Made by a program: the position numbers and the translations under genes. Source: a virus. Taken from it: DNA of 32,563 bases. This document shows positions 15,887 through 24,020 of the stretch, piece by piece (position 1 is the first letter of the stretch; each line of letters opens with the position of its first letter). The stretch is taken from positions 1 through 32,563 of IMG/VR virus record IMGVR_UViG_3300032249_000146; one strand, 5' to 3'. The notes beneath the pieces were generated by a model. That model ran no database searches. It saw only the letters and a list, made by a program, of their open reading frames with translations, and was not told the DNA's origin.

Positions 15887-16945
15887 ATGTTCAATAGTAA
15901 ATTTAGTTATGGTGTATTAAAGCATCCTGGTTACAACGGCAAATCAAGCCCTCCGCCTGCGCCTGATTATATTGGCGCTGCTAAGGAAACGGCTGCTGGC
16001 AATCTAGAAGCTGCAAGAGCAACTGCTGCTGCTAACCGTGTTAATCAAATAACGCCTTATGGTAACTTAACATATAACATTGGTGGTAAAGATAGCTTTG
16101 GCAATGATATGTACACGGCTACACAAACGCTAACACCTGCTCAACAAAGAATACTAGAGCAAAATCAAGGGTTAAGTTCAGGTTTATTGACTACAGCACA
16201 GCAAGGTTTAGATTACGCTGGTGGTTTATTGTCAAAGCCAGGCGTTGATTTATCGCAATTACCACAAATCGGCATCAATCCAGGCGAAACATATTCTGAC
16301 GCTATTATGCGTAGACTAGCACCTCAAATCGCTCAAGAAAGCCAAGCCTCTGACGCTGCTTTAGCTAATCAAGGTATTGCACAAGGCACACAAGCGTATG
16401 AAAACGCTAAACGTCAACTAGCTATGAGTCAAAACGACAGACAACTAGGTGCTATTACTAGCGGTATGAACGTAGGCATGGGCGCTAATCAACAAGCCTT
16501 CAATCAACAAGCATACAATCAAATGCAACCTATTAACGTGATTAATGCTTTGCGTACAGGCTCACAAGTTCAAAACCCTACTTATGCAAGCGTACCTCAG
16601 CAAGCTAACGTAGGCGGTGCTGATATTCTTGGCGCTACTTCAGCAGGCTATAATGCTGAATTAGCAAGAACTAATGCAGAAAACGCTGCTTCAGGTGGCT
16701 TTATGAGTGGGCTTATGGGGCTTGGCGGTGCAGCAATTACTAAATATTCTGACAGACGTTTAAAAACAAATATTGAGAAAATTGGCAAAATGGCTAATGG
16801 ACTTGCTGTATATGCTTATGATTATATTTGGGGTGAGCATGATATTGGCGTAATGGCTGATGAAGTTGAAAAGGTTATGCCTGAAGCTGTTATTACAATG
16901 CCTAATGGCTTTAAGGCCGTCAATTACTCATTGCTAGGAGCTTAA
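15887..16945 (+). CDS. Internal virion-type protein with C-terminal S74 autoprotease/chaperone domain
   Basis: A 352-residue protein. Residues 1-285 are Ala/Gln/Asn-rich and helical (ETAAGNLEAARATAAANRVNQ, then NQGIAQGTQAYENAKRQLAM) with a glycine hydrophobic stretch (GGFMSGLMGLGGAAI), as in ejection proteins. Residues 288-352 are an S74-type intramolecular chaperone: SDRRLKTNI, YDYIWGEHDIGVMADEVEKVMPEAV and a final YS motif. The Ser and Lys of SDRRLK (S288, K293) match the catalytic dyad that cleaves just before the Ser in endosialidase-type spikes. At about 65 residues the domain is short. S74 is usually fused to fibres or spikes, so its carrier here is noteworthy. Confidence 0.8.
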   Translation: MFNSKFSYGVLKHPGYNGKSSPPPAPDYIGAAKETAAGNLEAARATAAANRVNQITPYGNLTYNIGGKDSFGNDMYTATQTLTPAQQRILEQNQGLSSGLLTTAQQGLDYAGGLLSKPGVDLSQLPQIGINPGETYSDAIMRRLAPQIAQESQASDAALANQGIAQGTQAYENAKRQLAMSQNDRQLGAITSGMNVGMGANQQAFNQQAYNQMQPINVINALRTGSQVQNPTYASVPQQANVGGADILGATSAGYNAELARTNAENAASGGFMSGLMGLGGAAITKYSDRRLKTNIEKIGKMANGLAVYAYDYIWGEHDIGVMADEVEKVMPEAVITMPNGFKAVNYSLLGA

Positions 16946-16946
16946 C

Positions 16947-18293
16947 ATGGCTATTATGGATTATATGCCTACATTTGGTGGCAATACAGCACCTATGCAA
17001 GAAACGGCTTTACCTGCTGACGATACTGCAATGCAGTTAGAGTTAAAGCGCAGACTTAAAATGGCTGAAGCATTGCAACAACAAGAAACGCCTCAAGGTC
17101 AAATGGTATCAGGCATTTATGTAGCGCCATCATGGACACAATATTTGTCTAACGCTATTAACAAGTATCAGGGTGGCAAGCAAGAGCGTGAAGCGCTAGG
17201 TCAGTTTGGTGAATATCAAAAGACTAAACAGCAAAAGCAAGCTGACGCACTTAAGCAATTAACAGGCGACCTTACTGGTACAAAAGAAATTAATCAAGGT
17301 GCTTATCAAATTCAAGTGCCTAGTGGCAGACCTCCGCAAATGGATAACTTGGGTGGTATGCAGCCAATTGATACTGGCATGAAGTCTATTGACGTGCCAA
17401 TGGCTACAACGACTACACGTGCGCCTACATCGCCTGAGCGTTATGCAGCCCTTATGAGATATGGTGCAGCTATTAATGACCCACGTATGATGCAAGAAGC
17501 TATTACAGGCGGCATTGCTCAAGCTAACAAAGCTGAAGAAACTGCTAGTGAGCGTGCTTATCGTGAAAAACAAACGGCAAATGAGCAAGAGTTTCAACGT
17601 GTTCAAATGAAAGACCGTCAAGGTTTTGAACTTACACAAGGCGAAAAGAACTTTGCTAATCAAATGGCATTGCAAAAATCTAGTCAAGGCTTTCAAGCAG
17701 GTCAAAATGCGCTTTCACGTCAAACTGCTTTTAGAAATGAACCTCTTGTTACTGTTATGGGGCCAGATGGCAAGCCAGTTTACGCTCCACGAAGTCAAGC
17801 AATTGGTGCTTCACCTTATTCTGCTGCTCAAGAAGCTAAAGACGTTCTTAAAGTTCAACAAAAATCTCAAAATGAAATATCTGCTCAACAAGTTCTTGAC
17901 CAAGCTCAGTCATTGTTTAGTCATTCAGGTAGAAAAGCTGGAACAGGTTTAAGTAGTTGGATGGGAGCAATACCAGGCACAGATGCAAGAGATTTTTCTG
18001 CTAATTTAGCAACATTTAAAGCTCAGACATTTGTACCAATGGTATCAGCACTTAAAGGCATGGGCGCATTATCTGATGCTGAAGGTAAAAAACTTACTGA
18101 ATCTGTAGGCGCTTTAGACCCTAGTGTAAATGAAGCCGCTTTTGTTAAAAACTTGCAAGCAGCAACAAGAACTTTATATCAAAAAGCCAAATCTGCCGGG
18201 TTGAATGTTTCTGAGCCTGAATTTTTAAAACAACCTTCAGCTCCTCAGCAAAATAATGTACGCTCACAAGCTGATGCAATTTTAGGATTATAA
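16947..18293 (+). CDS. Putative internal virion (ejection) protein
   Basis: A 448-residue soluble helical protein rich in Gln, Ala and Lys (LELKRRLKMAEALQQQETPQGQMV, then YLSNAINKYQGGKQEREALGQF). The C-terminal region (GTGLSSWMGAIPGTDARDFSANLATFKAQTF, MGALSDAEGKKLTE) resembles a segment common in phage internal proteins and host-interaction proteins of podoviruses. It sits between two other ejection-type genes with no gap, each with an AGGA-type site, and is probably co-packaged and injected with the DNA. The role comes from composition and synteny. Confidence 0.62.
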   Translation: MAIMDYMPTFGGNTAPMQETALPADDTAMQLELKRRLKMAEALQQQETPQGQMVSGIYVAPSWTQYLSNAINKYQGGKQEREALGQFGEYQKTKQQKQADALKQLTGDLTGTKEINQGAYQIQVPSGRPPQMDNLGGMQPIDTGMKSIDVPMATTTTRAPTSPERYAALMRYGAAINDPRMMQEAITGGIAQANKAEETASERAYREKQTANEQEFQRVQMKDRQGFELTQGEKNFANQMALQKSSQGFQAGQNALSRQTAFRNEPLVTVMGPDGKPVYAPRSQAIGASPYSAAQEAKDVLKVQQKSQNEISAQQVLDQAQSLFSHSGRKAGTGLSSWMGAIPGTDARDFSANLATFKAQTFVPMVSALKGMGALSDAEGKKLTESVGALDPSVNEAAFVKNLQAATRTLYQKAKSAGLNVSEPEFLKQPSAPQQNNVRSQADAILGL

Positions 18294-18294
18294 T

Positions 18295-20613
18295 ATGGCA
18301 AATGCAGATGATTACGCACAATGGATTGTAGCAAATCAATCTAAAAAAGGTACGCCTGAATTTAATACAGTTTCTCAAGCCTATCAGCAAGCAAAAGCTG
18401 AAGATTCTGGCGCTATTGATTACAATAAACTTTATAAACAAAAAGCTCAAGATGATGCTTTACGTCAACGCTTGCAAGGTCAAAGTTTTTTATCTCGCAA
18501 TGTTGAAGGCTTTATGACTGCACCATCCAATCTAATTGAAGGTGTAAAACAAGGCGCTTATGAGCTTTTTAATGCTAAAAATCCATTAGATGTATCTACT
18601 CGTGGCGTACCTCAACAAGGCTATGATACAACTAAAATACGTCAAAATCGTGTAATTGCTAGTGAAGCTCCTGTAGGCGCTATTGCAGGCAATATTGCTA
18701 CAGCGCTTCCATTGGCTTTTGCGCCTGGTGGTACTAGAGCTTTAGGTGGCATGGGTTATGGCACGTTATATGGAGCTGCTTTACCTACGCTTGATGGCGA
18801 AAGCAGAATGGAAAATGCTATATCAACAGGTTTAATGGGTGGTGTTGTTCCTGCTGTTTCTGGAACTGCAAAAACTGTACAAGCTATTATTGAGCCTTTA
18901 ACTGAAAGCGGTAAACAACGTATTGTTGGGCGTACGCTTCAATCAGCATCTGGAAAAGAAGCGCCAGAAGTTGCACAGCGATTAAGAATGGCCCAAGAGC
19001 TTGTTGCTGGTAGCAAACCTACTGCTGCTGAAGTTGCTGAAAGTGGTGGCATATCAGCATTGCAACGCTCTGCAAAATCAGCTTTTCCATCAGACTATAC
19101 AACAAGAGAATTAGAGCAAAAAGCAGCTAGAATGGGCGCTTTAGAAAGCATAGCTAAAGATTCAGCAGCATTGGCATCATCTAAAAAAGCTAGAGAAACT
19201 GTTACAGAGCCTATGTATAAAGCTTTTAGCGAAACTCATGTTATTGGCGGTAATGAATTAAATGATTTGCTAGTAAGAATGAACGCTTCAGGCGCTTTAC
19301 AAGAAGCTCAAAAAATTGCAAAAATCCGTGGAACTAAATTTGATATTCCTGTAATTGAAGCTCCTCAATATGGTCAAGTTGCAGAAAATGAAATTCCATC
19401 ATTAATTAAAACAGTAAAAGCTATGCCTACAAAGGTAGGTCTTGAAAAAGAGCCTATGGGCATTACTGGTTACCTTAAGAAAACTGGTGGCATTAATACT
19501 GAGCATATTTTAGATGTAACAGGGGAAAAAGTGCCTCGCAAGTCTGGTGCAACGGTAGGCTTGTTTACTAAAAAAGGCCGTGGTTTAGATGATGCTGTTC
19601 AAATAGCTGTAGAAGGTGGATATTTGCCTCCAACAGCTTTAGACGAAGTAGATGGTGGAATTGAAACTTTAACTAATCTTATTAGTAATGAAATTAGTGG
19701 TAGCAAAGCATTTCCATTAAATTATAACGCTTTTGAGCAATCACAATTAAAGCAATATAATAGAACGCCACAAGAATTTGGCGAGTTAATTGGCGAGTTA
19801 AATGTAGGTGAAGTGCCAAGACCTGCTGAAACTGTTGTAGGTAGACGCATTAAAGGTGACGATTTATTAAACCTTAAAAAAGGCCTTGATGAGCAAATTA
19901 AAAACGCTGTGCCTGGCAGCCCTTTGCAAGCAGAGCTAATGAGTTTGAAAAAAGATTACATGGGATGGCTAGACAATCAAAGCGCTGGATTTTTAGAGGC
20001 TAATAATAAATTTGCTGAAATGAGTAAGCCTATTAATCAAATGGAAGTCGGTCAAAATTTGCTTAATAAAATTGAACCTGCTTTGAGTAGTTTTGGTGCT
20101 TTAGGACAGGAAACTGCTGCTAGATATGCAAAAGCATTAAGAGATTCATTGCAAACAGTTAAAGAAGCTACAGGCTTTAAGCAACCAATTGAAAAATTAA
20201 TGACTCCACAACAAATGGAAACATTGACTAATGTTGGTAAAGATTTAGCTAGAAAATCAAATGCAGATGTGCTTGGCAAAGGTGTTGGTTCTAATACTTT
20301 TCAAAATTTAGCGATGAATAGTTTAATTAATCAATCAGCAACGCCTAGATTAACAAATGCAACAATTAAAACAATAGATGCTCTTTTAAATAAAGCGCCT
20401 TTTGGTGTTAATTTACTTGCACCAAGCAATTTAATGAAAGGTGAAAACCAAGCATTGCAACAAAAACTTGCTGAAGCCTTATTAAATCCACAAGACGCAG
20501 CTAGGTTGATGGATTTGGCTAACAAATTGCCGGCAGCTAAAGGTCAAATGCTGAAAAAATTAATTCAAGGTGGAATGTTGTCAGTTCCAGCACAAAATCA
20601 AGGAGAGCAATAA
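18295..20613 (+). CDS. Large internal virion (ejection) protein
   Basis: At 772 residues this is the largest protein of the window. The N terminus has YAQWIVANQSKKGTPEFNTV followed by SQAYQQAK, a motif seen in internal virion proteins of short-tailed phages. Residues about 120-190 are hydrophobic and glycine-rich (GAIAGNIATALPLAFAPGG, GLMGGVVPAVSG), suitable for membrane insertion on injection. The rest is charged helices, ending NKLPAAKGQMLKKLIQGGM. It would help form the trans-envelope channel for DNA entry. No lytic transglycosylase motif was seen. Confidence 0.72.
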   Translation: MANADDYAQWIVANQSKKGTPEFNTVSQAYQQAKAEDSGAIDYNKLYKQKAQDDALRQRLQGQSFLSRNVEGFMTAPSNLIEGVKQGAYELFNAKNPLDVSTRGVPQQGYDTTKIRQNRVIASEAPVGAIAGNIATALPLAFAPGGTRALGGMGYGTLYGAALPTLDGESRMENAISTGLMGGVVPAVSGTAKTVQAIIEPLTESGKQRIVGRTLQSASGKEAPEVAQRLRMAQELVAGSKPTAAEVAESGGISALQRSAKSAFPSDYTTRELEQKAARMGALESIAKDSAALASSKKARETVTEPMYKAFSETHVIGGNELNDLLVRMNASGALQEAQKIAKIRGTKFDIPVIEAPQYGQVAENEIPSLIKTVKAMPTKVGLEKEPMGITGYLKKTGGINTEHILDVTGEKVPRKSGATVGLFTKKGRGLDDAVQIAVEGGYLPPTALDEVDGGIETLTNLISNEISGSKAFPLNYNAFEQSQLKQYNRTPQEFGELIGELNVGEVPRPAETVVGRRIKGDDLLNLKKGLDEQIKNAVPGSPLQAELMSLKKDYMGWLDNQSAGFLEANNKFAEMSKPINQMEVGQNLLNKIEPALSSFGALGQETAARYAKALRDSLQTVKEATGFKQPIEKLMTPQQMETLTNVGKDLARKSNADVLGKGVGSNTFQNLAMNSLINQSATPRLTNATIKTIDALLNKAPFGVNLLAPSNLMKGENQALQQKLAEALLNPQDAARLMDLANKLPAAKGQMLKKLIQGGMLSVPAQNQGEQ

Positions 20614-21945
20614 ATGGCACGTAACGGTTCAGGCACATATACCCTGCCAGCAGGTAATCCTGTAGTCACAGGCTCTACCATATCATCAACATGGGCTAAC
20701 AATACACTAGGCGATATTGGCACAGCTCTTACAGGCTCTATTGCTAAAGATGGTCAGACAACACCGACAGCTAACTTGCCTATGGGTACTTATGCTCATA
20801 CGAACGTAGGCAATGCTAGTTTACGCACAATGTATGGTTCAGCAGCGCAAGTGCAAGATAACACATTTCAATATTTAACATCTGTAGCAGGAACTAACAC
20901 TATTACAGCCACAGCGCCTTTTGGTATGACTGCTTATGCTACAGGTCAACGCTTTACATTTATTGCTGCTGGTGCAAACACAGGCGCTACAACGCTTAAT
21001 CTAAACTCTATTGGTGCTAAAGCTATTACTAAAAATGGTACGACTGCTTTGGTTGCTAGTGACATTGCATCAGGGCAAGCAATTGAAGTCGTTTACGATG
21101 GCACACAGTTTCAGTTAATTAACGTATCTGCATTGACAGGCGTAAGTTCATTTAGCGCAGGCTCTACAGGCTTAACTCCATCTACAGCAACAACAGGCGC
21201 AGTAACGCTTGCAGGTACGCTTGCAGTAGCTAATGGTGGTACAAATAACGCTTCGTTAGCAGTAACGGCTGGCGGCACTTTATATACAGATGGCTCAAAA
21301 GTTGTAAACGTAGGCGCAGGAACATCAGGTCAAGTTTTAACATCAGCAGGAGCAAGCGCACCAACTTGGTCAACATTAGCTGTTAGTGGAACATTACTTG
21401 ATATTAGATACTTTACTACAGCAGGCACATCAACATATACGCCAACGGCAGGCACTACATTTGTAGTAGTTGAAGTTGTTGGTGGTGGCGGTGGCGGTTC
21501 TGGAAGTGCTGCTTCTCAAGGTACAACTGGTGGTGGCGGTGGTGGATATGCTAAAGAAAAAATAACATCATCATTTAGTGGTGTAACTATAACTGTAGGT
21601 GCGGCTGGAACTGCTGGCGGTACTGGTTCTGGTGGCAATGGTGGTACATCATCTTTTGGGGCTTTAGTAAGTGCAACAGGAGGCGCTGGAGTAGGTGCAA
21701 CAGGAGGTACTGGCTCTGGTGGCGATTTAAATTTAACCGGCTCAAAAGGATTTGTTATTAGTACTTCATTATCCATGGGTGGAAACTCACCAATTTATTC
21801 AACAGTTTCTGTAAATCAAACCGCAACTGGTGTTGCTGGTAATGGATATGGTGGTGGCGGTAGTGGAAGTGTAGCAAACTTTACTGGAGTTTGTACTGGA
21901 GCGGCAGGCACTCAAGGTCTTGTTATTGTTTACGAATACAAATAA
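20614..21945 (+). CDS. Tail fibre with glycine-rich receptor-binding tip
   Basis: A 443-residue protein with a very common phage fibre N terminus (NGSGTYTLPAGNPVVTGSTI, SSTWANNTLGDIGTALT). The middle is Thr/Ala-rich with LANGGTN-like fibre motifs (TLAVANGGTNNASLA) and GQVLTSAGASAPTW. The C terminus (from about 275) begins FTTAGTSTYTPTAGTTFVVVE, then GGGGGG runs and ends TQGLVIVYEY, a polyglycine tip related to that of 7430-8608. It probably binds a surface glycan or outer-membrane protein. Strong AAGGAGAGCAATAA site. Confidence 0.85.
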   Translation: MARNGSGTYTLPAGNPVVTGSTISSTWANNTLGDIGTALTGSIAKDGQTTPTANLPMGTYAHTNVGNASLRTMYGSAAQVQDNTFQYLTSVAGTNTITATAPFGMTAYATGQRFTFIAAGANTGATTLNLNSIGAKAITKNGTTALVASDIASGQAIEVVYDGTQFQLINVSALTGVSSFSAGSTGLTPSTATTGAVTLAGTLAVANGGTNNASLAVTAGGTLYTDGSKVVNVGAGTSGQVLTSAGASAPTWSTLAVSGTLLDIRYFTTAGTSTYTPTAGTTFVVVEVVGGGGGGSGSAASQGTTGGGGGGYAKEKITSSFSGVTITVGAAGTAGGTGSGGNGGTSSFGALVSATGGAGVGATGGTGSGGDLNLTGSKGFVISTSLSMGGNSPIYSTVSVNQTATGVAGNGYGGGGSGSVANFTGVCTGAAGTQGLVIVYEYK

Positions 21946-21954
21946 GGATAAATC

Positions 21955-22119
21955 ATGCAAGCATTAATAGACCCAAGATTTAATAGAGTATGTCAGATTG
22001 AACCAGATGACCAAACATTTCCAGTAGCAGAGCCTTTATTTTGGACTGCCTGTCCTGATAATTGCACAACGGAGTGGACTTATGTTGATGGTCAATTTGT
22101 ACCACCTGCGGTAAACTAA
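21955..22119 (+). CDS. Small fibre-associated protein (54 aa), paralogous in context to 7266-7430
   Basis: Starts after AGGATAAATC, the same 13-base start context as 7266-7430, and has the same length and position (directly after a fibre gene). The protein begins MQALIDPRFNRVCQIE and ends TEWTYVDGQFVPPAVN. The C-terminal W-x-Y-x-DG-x-F-x-PP element is shared with the other small protein; the N-terminal halves differ, as expected if they bind different fibres. It may be a fibre chaperone or tip adaptor. Confidence 0.7.
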   Translation: MQALIDPRFNRVCQIEPDDQTFPVAEPLFWTACPDNCTTEWTYVDGQFVPPAVN

Positions 22120-22120
22120 T

Positions 22121-22354
22121 ATGACTGACCAAGCCATCATCAATTTAATCATCGGTGCAGTCTTATCTGTTCTAGGCTGGTTTGCTAGACAGTTATGGGA
22201 TGCAGTTCAAGAACTTAAACAAGATGTTAAACAAATTGAAGTGGATTTACCTACACACTATGTCCGTAAAGAAGATTTAGAGAGTAGACTAGACAGAATA
22301 GAAGCATCACTTAATCGTATTTTTGAGAAATTAGACCACAAGGCTGACAAATGA
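22121..22354 (+). CDS. Membrane-anchored coiled-coil protein (77 aa)
   Basis: An N-in, single TM segment (residues 5-22, INLIIGAVLSVLGWFARQLW) is followed by a charged coiled coil (VQELKQDVKQIEVDLP, YVRKEDLESRLDRIEASLNR). Proteins of this layout occur in phage lysis regions as holin-like or spanin-like accessories, but no cysteine pair or lipobox is present. The reading ends in an ATGA overlap with the next gene. A lysis or superinfection role is possible, not shown. Confidence 0.65.
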   Translation: MTDQAIINLIIGAVLSVLGWFARQLWDAVQELKQDVKQIEVDLPTHYVRKEDLESRLDRIEASLNRIFEKLDHKADK

Positions 22355-22530
22355 ACGATGAGCAAGAAGCGGTAGAGTCATTAATAGAACGTATTGTAGG
22401 TCAAGAAATTGTTGAGGCAGGTATTGACAACGATGAGTTTTTCATGTATCTAGAGGATGGTACTAAAATAGTGCTATTTTCTGATGAGGATTTGCAACTT
22501 TATTATGAGCTACCCGACCAGCCCCACTAG
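22351..22530 (+). CDS. Acidic hypothetical protein (59 aa)
   Basis: Starts in an ATGA overlap. A very acidic small protein (MNDEQEAVESLIERIVGQEI, then EAGIDNDEFFMYLEDGTKIV) with a compact alpha-beta look, ending YYELPDQPH. It overlaps the phosphoesterase start by 26 bp, so the two are probably coupled. No family recognised. Confidence 0.6.
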   Translation: MNDEQEAVESLIERIVGQEIVEAGIDNDEFFMYLEDGTKIVLFSDEDLQLYYELPDQPH

Positions 22531-23284
22531 AACGCATTTCGTTTTACCTGATGTCCAGGCTAAAGACGGCAATGATTTTACATTCTTAACCTGTATCGGC
22601 AAATACATTGTCGATAAGAAACCTGATGTAATTATCTGTATTGGCGATTTTGCTGATATGGAGTCTTTAAGCTCTTATGACGTAGGCAAAAAATCGTTTG
22701 AGGGTAGGAGTTACCAAAAAGATATTTGGGCGGCACGTCAAGCTATGGATGCCTTGCTGACCCCTATGTATGATTACAACGACAAGCGTAGGAAGTTAAA
22801 AGAAAAGACTTATCGTCCTCGCATGGTATTAACGCTTGGCAATCACGAAGCACGTATCAATACAGCAATTAACAACGATAGGAAGCTAGATGGCCTTATC
22901 TCTACCGATGACCTGCCGTATCAAGACTGGGAAGTTTATCCTTTTCTCGAAGTTGTTGTTATTGATGGCATTGCCTATTCTCATTACTTTACTTCTGGCC
23001 CCATGGGTCGTCCTGTTTGTAGCGCTCAAGCACTCCTTACAAAAAAGCACATGAGTTGTTTTGCAGGTCACCAGCAAGGCAGGCAAGTAGCTTACGGTAT
23101 GCGAGCTGATGGAACTGAAATGACAGCCATTATTTCAGGTAGCTGTTATGAGCATAAAGAGGATTATCTAGGCGCACAGGGCAACAATCATTTTAGAGGC
23201 GCTTATATGCTTTACGATGTAGAGGATGGCAGATTTGACGAATTGCCATTGACGTTGAAATACTTAAAAAATAGATATGCCTAA
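22505..23284 (+). CDS. Calcineurin-like metallophosphoesterase
   Basis: A 259-residue protein from the ATG at 22505; an earlier TTG in frame is less likely because the family motif starts right after this ATG. Metal motifs in order: FVLPDVQ (D16, with Gln where D-x-H has His), IGDFADME (D48), LGNHE (N113, H114), AYSHYF (H160) and FAGHQQG (H189). This is the calcineurin-like fold with two metals, active on phosphomono- or diesters; a DNA-, nucleotide- or RNA-directed role in phages is unresolved. The change at Q18 could lower or alter metal binding. It ends tail to tail with the HNH/AP2 gene. Confidence 0.85.
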   Translation: MSYPTSPTRTHFVLPDVQAKDGNDFTFLTCIGKYIVDKKPDVIICIGDFADMESLSSYDVGKKSFEGRSYQKDIWAARQAMDALLTPMYDYNDKRRKLKEKTYRPRMVLTLGNHEARINTAINNDRKLDGLISTDDLPYQDWEVYPFLEVVVIDGIAYSHYFTSGPMGRPVCSAQALLTKKHMSCFAGHQQGRQVAYGMRADGTEMTAIISGSCYEHKEDYLGAQGNNHFRGAYMLYDVEDGRFDELPLTLKYLKNRYA

Positions 23285-23748
23285 TAATTACTAGCAAAAT
23301 TACCATGAAACTTATGTCTAGTAACAAATGAAATGCAGCATGCTTCAAAAAAATCTGCAAAATAGCCAATATGATATTTTTTGCTATTTAAAGTTATTTG
23401 AACTTGCCATTTTTTAGCATTTTTATTCCACATAACTCCTTTAATTCCTGTGGTATTGTTTGTAGGAATTTTAGAGTTAAAAGCATTTTGCTGATTGGTT
23501 GCTTCTCTTAAATTACATAGTCTATTATCGGATTTGTTTCCGTTAATATGGTCTACGTATTTAGGGAAGTAGCCATAAGCATAAAGCCAAGCTAAACGAT
23601 GGCCATAATATAATTTATCGCCAATTCCAATTTGAGAGTATTTATTTTTTGGATAATATCCAGCTTGTTTGTTTAATTTAATCCAGGTGAAAATGCCTGT
23701 ATCTAAATCGTAATGTAATTGTGCTTTTAATTCTGCTTGTGTAAGCAT
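23281..23748 (-). CDS. HNH homing endonuclease with AP2 DNA-binding domain
   Basis: A 155-residue protein on the opposite strand to the late genes, overlapping the phosphoesterase stop by 4 bp. HNH_3 core: H50 in YYGHRLAWLYAYGYFP, D66-H67 in YVDHINGNKSDNRLCNLREAT, and a final Asn. Residues 100-130 (TGIKGVMWNKNAKKWQVQI, then KYHIGYF) form an AP2/ERF-type DNA-binding domain, usual in free-standing phage homing endonucleases. It has its own promoter and a structured 5' leader that can hide its ribosome site. The gene probably inserted between late genes as a selfish element. Confidence 0.92.
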   Translation of the reverse strand: MLTQAELKAQLHYDLDTGIFTWIKLNKQAGYYPKNKYSQIGIGDKLYYGHRLAWLYAYGYFPKYVDHINGNKSDNRLCNLREATNQQNAFNSKIPTNNTTGIKGVMWNKNAKKWQVQITLNSKKYHIGYFADFFEACCISFVTRHKFHGNFASNY

Positions 23749-23755
23749 GATAGTT

Positions 23756-23808
23756 CCCTTTTAACATTGAGTGAGTGTGTCGGCTATTAAATGAAAAGGG
23801 CATTTAAT
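23756..23808 (-). promoter_or_regulatory. Leader hairpin with loop complementary to the HNH ribosome site
   Basis: On the minus strand ATTAAATG-CCCTTTT-CATTTAAT forms a perfect 8-bp stem (23786-23808). All seven loop bases are complementary to AAAAGGG at 23756-23762, the Shine-Dalgarno of the endonuclease, 7 bases before its ATG. The pairing would make a pseudoknot that blocks translation. The complementarity is seen directly; the control is inferred. Confidence 0.6.
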
Positions 23809-23839
23809 ACTTACCTGCTCTCCAGCAACCGACAACGTA

Positions 23840-23868
23840 ATGCTAACAGATTTGAACATAAAAGTCAA
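23840..23868 (-). promoter_or_regulatory. Putative promoter of the HNH/AP2 gene
   Basis: On the minus strand TTGACT is followed after 17 bases by TAGCAT. It lies about 90 bases ahead of the start codon, so the leader hairpin would be transcribed. It overlaps the region just upstream of the rightward zinc-ribbon gene. Confidence 0.45.
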
Positions 23869-23879
23869 GGAATAATTGT

Positions 23880-24020
23880 ATGATGAAGATAGAATTATGC
23901 AAATGCTGTGGAGATGCCATTGAAATAGATACAGCAGATGAATGGGATGGGAATTGCCATGAATGCAACCCTTTTGACGAAGATTTAATTGGAATTTATG
24001 AAACAGAGGATGAGAAATGA
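23880..24020 (+). CDS. Small zinc-ribbon-like protein (46 aa)
   Basis: Starts at tandem ATGs (23880, 23883) after CAAGGAATAATTGT. The protein has C-x-x-C-type pairs: LCKCCG near the N terminus and CHECN about 20 residues later, then an acidic tail (FDEDLIGIYETEDEK). This looks like a one-zinc mini-ribbon that could bind nucleic acid or a host protein. It ends in an ATGA overlap with the next gene, so the two are probably co-translated. No named family. Confidence 0.65.
   Translation: MMKIELCKCCGDAIEIDTADEWDGNCHECNPFDEDLIGIYETEDEK

Noticed and set aside
22484-22504. TTG start for the phosphoesterase
   Set aside because: The added residues are not part of the family, and the ATG at 22505 places the first metal motif at the usual distance.
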